Part shown: in pieces, positions 60,807-64,000 of the stretch
Position numbering within the stretch: the stretch's first letter is position 1
Layout: each line of letters starts with the position of its first letter
Assembly (NCBI RefSeq): GCF_038594605.1
Contig: NZ_JBCFZM010000002.1
Coordinates: forward strand, 372,001 to 436,000
Direction of reading: 5' to 3'
DNA: 64,000 nt
Source of the DNA: Alteriqipengyuania bathyomarina_B
GTDB lineage: Bacteria > Pseudomonadota > Alphaproteobacteria > Sphingomonadales > Sphingomonadaceae
The notes under the pieces: model-generated
Databases searched by the model: none
Seen by the model: only the letters and a program-made list of their open reading frames with translations
What the model was told of the DNA's origin: nothing
Made by a program: the position numbers and the translations under genes

Positions 60807-61007
60807 TCAGCCGCCCAGGCCCGTCTTGGCGACGATCTTCCGACCGACGAGCCACGAAATCGGGATCGCGAGGAGGAAGCCCGCCGCCGACGCAATCGCG
60901 ATCGGCTGCCATCCGGCCTGCATATCCATCGAGAGAACCGCGATAACCGCCATTCCCATGAGCGTCGTCGCTACGATCGGCAACAAGATGAGCGTTATTC
61001 GAAACAT
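60807..61007 (-). CDS. Small membrane protein
   Basis: A 66-residue protein with two membrane helices (FRITLILLPIVATTLMGMAV; PIAIASAAGFLLAIPISWLV). ATG at 61007 with a GGGAG site. It lies 55 bases upstream of the glycosylase gene on the same strand. Function unknown. Confidence 0.72.
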   Translation of the reverse strand: MFRITLILLPIVATTLMGMAVIAVLSMDMQAGWQPIAIASAAGFLLAIPISWLVGRKIVAKTGLGG

Positions 61008-61133
61008 CAAACGACTCCCGCATTGATGGCCATGATGCTGGAATACAGCGGGTTGGCCACGGGGTCATTGATGCCGATCAAGTTGGCGCGCGCAGCGCTC
61101 TCGCGGCGCTGAGGGGCGGTTGCATCGCGGGGC

Positions 61134-61991
61134 TCAGTTGCGCGCGAACCGGTCGACGAACTCGCCCACTCCCGCCATGTCATCGAAGCCGAAGATATAG
61201 GCGATCTCGACCGTGTCGGAGAAATCCAGTCCGCCCGCCGCCACGGCGGGGTTCACGTAAGCGGCCTTGGAATTGTGGTAGTCGGACAGGCGCTTCGCCT
61301 CGGTCCAGATCGGCCCGATGCGCGGGTCGGAGAGCAGCGCCTGCCAATGCGAGCCGTCCTTCGTGTTGAACGCGGGCGAGCCATTATCGGGGAAATTGCC
61401 ATCTTGAATGCGGTGGTATCGCGTGTTGTAGACCACCGTCTGCATCGCCTCGTCGCTACTCTGGCTCTCGTTCCAGTAGCTGTGCTGGACGACATGTACC
61501 CTGGTCCACATATCCCTGGGCAATCGCTCGACCGCCGCAGCCGTCACATCCGACTGCCCGGCCTCGGCCACCCACACGCGGCCACCCGCCGCGATCGTTT
61601 CGCGCATACGCGCCGCCAGCGTGGCAATCGCCCCCTCGCGGTTCGCATGGGCATCCTGCCAACGATCCCCGAAAGCGAGCGTGAAGAGTTCGGCTGCGGG
61701 AAGGAACTGGCCGCCTTGCGAACCATAGGCCCCCGCGGTGGCAAGGTAATCGACGCAAGAGGACGCGGAGTCTTTCAGGACCGATCCCAGTCCCGCCACG
61801 GCCTGCAGATCGTCGACATCGGGCTTGCGGTCGTAATTGGCGACAAGCAGGTCGCGCGCCGGATCGAACAGGCCGATTCTCCCGGCCTTCTCGCACATGC
61901 TCGAACCAGTCGACGCAGGCGTGGTCGCACAGGCGGAAAGCGCAAGAGCCAGCGGCGCTGCGGCAAGGCAAATGGCGGATAGGCGGATCAT
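61134..61991 (-). CDS. Lipoprotein with nucleoside-hydrolase-like motif
   Basis: A 285-residue product with lipobox ALALSAC. The mature sequence shows LLVANYDRKPDVDDLQAVAG, a DxDD motif reminiscent of inosine-uridine nucleoside hydrolases and Sde182-type (DUF1593) proteins. It continues with SQGGQF, TAAAVERLPRDMWTRVHVVQ and KDGSHWQALLSDPRI. Metal-dependent hydrolase activity is inference from the motif. No transporter or salvage gene is next to it. Confidence 0.68.
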   Translation of the reverse strand: MIRLSAICLAAAPLALALSACATTPASTGSSMCEKAGRIGLFDPARDLLVANYDRKPDVDDLQAVAGLGSVLKDSASSCVDYLATAGAYGSQGGQFLPAAELFTLAFGDRWQDAHANREGAIATLAARMRETIAAGGRVWVAEAGQSDVTAAAVERLPRDMWTRVHVVQHSYWNESQSSDEAMQTVVYNTRYHRIQDGNFPDNGSPAFNTKDGSHWQALLSDPRIGPIWTEAKRLSDYHNSKAAYVNPAVAAGGLDFSDTVEIAYIFGFDDMAGVGEFVDRFARN

Positions 61992-62064
61992 GGTTTCTCT
62001 CCCTCTGCCAAGACAGTGCCCGAAGCCGGCTCAGATCGCCAATCAAGGATGCTGCGCGGCGGTC

Positions 62065-63069
62065 TCAGATATCGACCACGATCTTGCCGAAGTGTTTCTG
62101 CTCCTGTTCGTGACGGAAGGCGTCGGCCAGATCGGCCAGTGCGAAGCGATCCGAGATGACCGGCTCGATACCCGTCGCCTCGATCGCTGCGATCATGCGC
62201 AGTTGCATCGCGCGGCTGCCGACGGTCAGGCCCTGCAAGCGCCCCATCTTGCCCATCAGCGCCGCGGTCTCGACCTCGCCCTTTCGGCCGGTCAGCACGC
62301 CGATCAGGTGGATATGGCCGCCCGGCCGGATCGCCGCGATCGCCTGGTTGACCGTGCCCGGCCCGCCGACTTCGACCACATGATCGACACCGCCGCCGGC
62401 CCAGTCGAAGGCTTTGTCGCCCCAGTTCTCGGTGCTCTTGTAATTGATCGTGTGATCGGCGCCGAGTTCGCGCGCCCTGGCCAGTTTCTCGTCCGAACTC
62501 GAGGTGATGATCACCCGCGCACCTGCCGCCTTGGCGATGCGCAGCGCGAACATCGAAACCCCGCCCGTGCCTTCGAGCAGGACGGTCTGCCCCGCCTTCA
62601 GGTTTCCGTCCTCCATCAGCGCGCGCCACGCGGTCAGCCCCGCGCAGGGCAGGCAGGCGGCCTGCACGTAGTCGAGATTGTCGGGCATCCGGGTGAATGC
62701 GGAAACCGGCTTGACCACGCATTCGCGGGCGAAACCGTCGATCCCGTCGCCGGGCGTCGTCTCGAAACTGCCCATCGGCGGGCGGCCGTCGCGCCACTCA
62801 GGAAAAAAGGTCGAGACGACCCGGTCGCCGGGCGAGAACTCCTCCACGCCTTCGCCCACCGCCTCGACCTCGCCCGCGCCGTCCGACAGCGGGATGCGGC
62901 CATCCTCGGTCGGGATCATGCCCGCGACCACCGCATAGTCGTGGAAGTTGAGTGAGGAGGCGTGCAGCTTGACCCGCACCTCGCCCGGGCCGGGTTCGCC
63001 CGGTGCGTCGATGTCGACGACTTCGAGGCTGTCGAGACTGGCGGGGTTGCGGACCTTTACGGTTTTCAT
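62065..63069 (-). CDS. NAD(P)-dependent MDR oxidoreductase (quinone-reductase-like)
   Basis: A 334-residue medium-chain dehydrogenase/reductase. The N-terminal GroES-like domain includes SLNFHDYAVVAGMIPTEDGR and SDGAGEVEAVGEGVEEFSPGD; the Rossmann part has LLEGTGGVSMFALRIAKAAG and GADHTINYK. The catalytic zinc ligands of classical alcohol dehydrogenases are not seen, so it belongs to the zinc-free quinone/enone-reductase branch. Substrate unknown. A GGAGCAACCCC site precedes the ATG. Confidence 0.9.
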   Translation of the reverse strand: MKTVKVRNPASLDSLEVVDIDAPGEPGPGEVRVKLHASSLNFHDYAVVAGMIPTEDGRIPLSDGAGEVEAVGEGVEEFSPGDRVVSTFFPEWRDGRPPMGSFETTPGDGIDGFARECVVKPVSAFTRMPDNLDYVQAACLPCAGLTAWRALMEDGNLKAGQTVLLEGTGGVSMFALRIAKAAGARVIITSSSDEKLARARELGADHTINYKSTENWGDKAFDWAGGGVDHVVEVGGPGTVNQAIAAIRPGGHIHLIGVLTGRKGEVETAALMGKMGRLQGLTVGSRAMQLRMIAAIEATGIEPVISDRFALADLADAFRHEQEQKHFGKIVVDI

Positions 63070-63149
63070 GGGGTTGCTCCGTTGCTTCGGGGGTTTGCTC
63101 GGGCAACGGACGAACGGCTCGAAGGGTTCTTAGTCCCTTCGAGCGACGG

Positions 63150-63371
63150 TTACTCCCGGCTCTCCACGATCTTCACGCCCAGCTCCCCCATCGCGCCGAT
63201 CAGCATCAGGAACGAGCCGATGATGAAGAGCCAAACGCCCAGAGTCTGGTAAGAACTGAAAGAGGGCAGGAAAAACACGCTGCCGACGAAGAACATCGCG
63301 TTCCCCACCAGGCCGAGCGAGGTGTGTATCCAGCCGAAATCCTTGACGATCAGGCGCAGCGTGCCGCTCAT
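63150..63371 (-). CDS. YrhK-family small membrane protein
   Basis: A 73-residue protein with two membrane helices: HTSLGLVGNAMFFVGSVFFL and TLGVWLFIIGSFLMLIGAMG. The repeated GSVxFL / GSxLML pattern is the YrhK domain. ATG at 63371; a longer frame adds guaA antisense sequence. Function unknown. It is 13 bases past the guaA stop on the same strand. Confidence 0.85.
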   Translation of the reverse strand: MSGTLRLIVKDFGWIHTSLGLVGNAMFFVGSVFFLPSFSSYQTLGVWLFIIGSFLMLIGAMGELGVKIVESRE

Positions 63372-63384
63372 CGAATAGCTCCGA

Positions 63385-64000
63385 TCACTCCCACTCGATC
63401 GTGCCGGGCGGCTTGCTCGTATAATCGTACACCACGCGGTTGATCCCGCGCACCTCGTTGACGATGCGCGTCGCGACGCGGCCGAGGAAGGCGGCGTCGA
63501 AGGGGTAGACATCCGCCGTCATCCCGTCGGTGCTGGTCACCGCGCGCAAGGCACAGACGCTGTCGTAGGTGCGCCCGTCGCCCATCACGCCAACGGTCTT
63601 CACGGGCAGCAACACCGCAAAGGCCTGCCAGATCGCATCGTAGAGCCCGGCGTTGCGGATTTCCTCGAGATAGATCGCATCCGCCTTGCGCAGGATGTCG
63701 CAGCGTTCCTTGGTGACTTCGCCGGGGATTCGGATCGCGAGGCCGGGGCCGGGGAACGGGTGGCGGCCGACGAAGATGTCGGGCAGGCCGAGCTCGCGGC
63801 CCAGATCGCGGACCTCGTCCTTGAACAACTCGCGAAGCGGCTCGACCAGTTTCATGTTCATGCGTTCGGGCAGACCGCCGACATTGTGGTGGCTCTTGAT
63901 CGTGACCGAAGGCCCGCCGGTGAAGCTGACGCTCTCGATCACGTCGGGGTAGAGCGTGCCTTGCGCGAGGAAGTCCGCGCCACCGATCCTGTTCGCCTCT
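63385..64000 (-). CDS. guaA: GMP synthase (glutamine-hydrolysing), C-terminal part
   Basis: The last 204 residues of GuaA; the gene continues past the right edge, so the glutaminase and most of the ATP-pyrophosphatase domain are outside. Visible motifs: FLAQGTLYPDVIES, SHHNVGGLPERM, KDEVRDLGRELGLP, RHPFPGPGLAIRIPGE and the C-terminal NRVVYDYTSKPPGTIEWE, the dimerisation/XMP-binding domain. An internal ATG at 63942 is not the true start. Confidence 0.97.
   Translation of the reverse strand, partial: EANRIGGADFLAQGTLYPDVIESVSFTGGPSVTIKSHHNVGGLPERMNMKLVEPLRELFKDEVRDLGRELGLPDIFVGRHPFPGPGLAIRIPGEVTKERCDILRKADAIYLEEIRNAGLYDAIWQAFAVLLPVKTVGVMGDGRTYDSVCALRAVTSTDGMTADVYPFDAAFLGRVATRIVNEVRGINRVVYDYTSKPPGTIEWE

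Noticed and set aside
1..64000. CRISPR array, transposase, integrase or rRNA
   Set aside because: No regularly spaced direct repeats, no transposase or integrase motifs and no rRNA signature were seen; only one tRNA was found.

Overview
The window is GC-rich chromosomal DNA of an alphaproteobacterium. Gene content and protein style point to the Sphingomonadales, most likely an Erythrobacteraceae relative (Erythrobacter/Qipengyuania type): a short flagellin, ATGA-coupled flagellar genes, a PutA without a DNA-binding domain, a ZnuD-type receptor, and many small acidic envelope proteins. This placement is inferred from protein features; no database search was run.

Layout. 1-0.75 kb: a low-GC edge carrying the 3'-truncated reading frame of a DUF3800 protein. 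1.0-17.3 kb: a flagellar locus. fliC is on the minus strand; a sigma-54 activator and fliE-F-G-H-I-J-K-L-M-N-O-P-Q-R-flhB-fliD-fliS are on the plus strand. They encode the MS ring, C ring, export gate and ATPase, hook-length control, filament cap and chaperone. 17.5-26.3 kb: a FixJ/LuxR-type regulator, a BCCT transporter, two tandem Crp/Fnr regulators divergent from putA (osmolyte and proline metabolism), a secreted protein and dcd. 26.3-31.7 kb: a lipoprotein gene broken by an amber codon, repeat-rich intergenic DNA, a saccharopine-dehydrogenase-like reductase, DoxX, and a ZnuD-like zinc receptor with a Zur-box-like operator. A tRNA-Gly follows.

32-43 kb: a CnoX-like thioredoxin/TPR protein, a LON-domain protein, a serine hydrolase, MarC, folD, yggT, argB, several lipoproteins and a staphylococcal-nuclease-like protein. 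43-44.6 kb: a low-GC patch with a SEC-C pseudogene and a two-gene unit directly downstream of nrdB. The second protein of that unit ends in an SSB-tail-like EDDIPF. 44.6-53 kb: nrdB and nrdA (class I ribonucleotide reductase) separated by about 3 kb of small genes, then nadB. 53-64 kb: a periplasmic-sensor GGDEF protein, an orphan ABC ATPase, a zf-CHCC protein, a duplicated pair of secreted proteins, a DUF924 protein, an EndoIII-like glycosylase, an MDR oxidoreductase, a YrhK protein and the C-terminal part of guaA.

Most notable non-routine signals: the EDDIPF-tailed protein pair after nrdB; the Zur-like site at the znuD-like gene; three short genes each disrupted by a single substitution or by homopolymer-length changes; a 14-bp tandem duplication at the fliR/flhB junction; a FliM without the usual CheY-binding N-terminus; a near-consensus sigma-54 promoter before fliK; and several dispersed repeat families.
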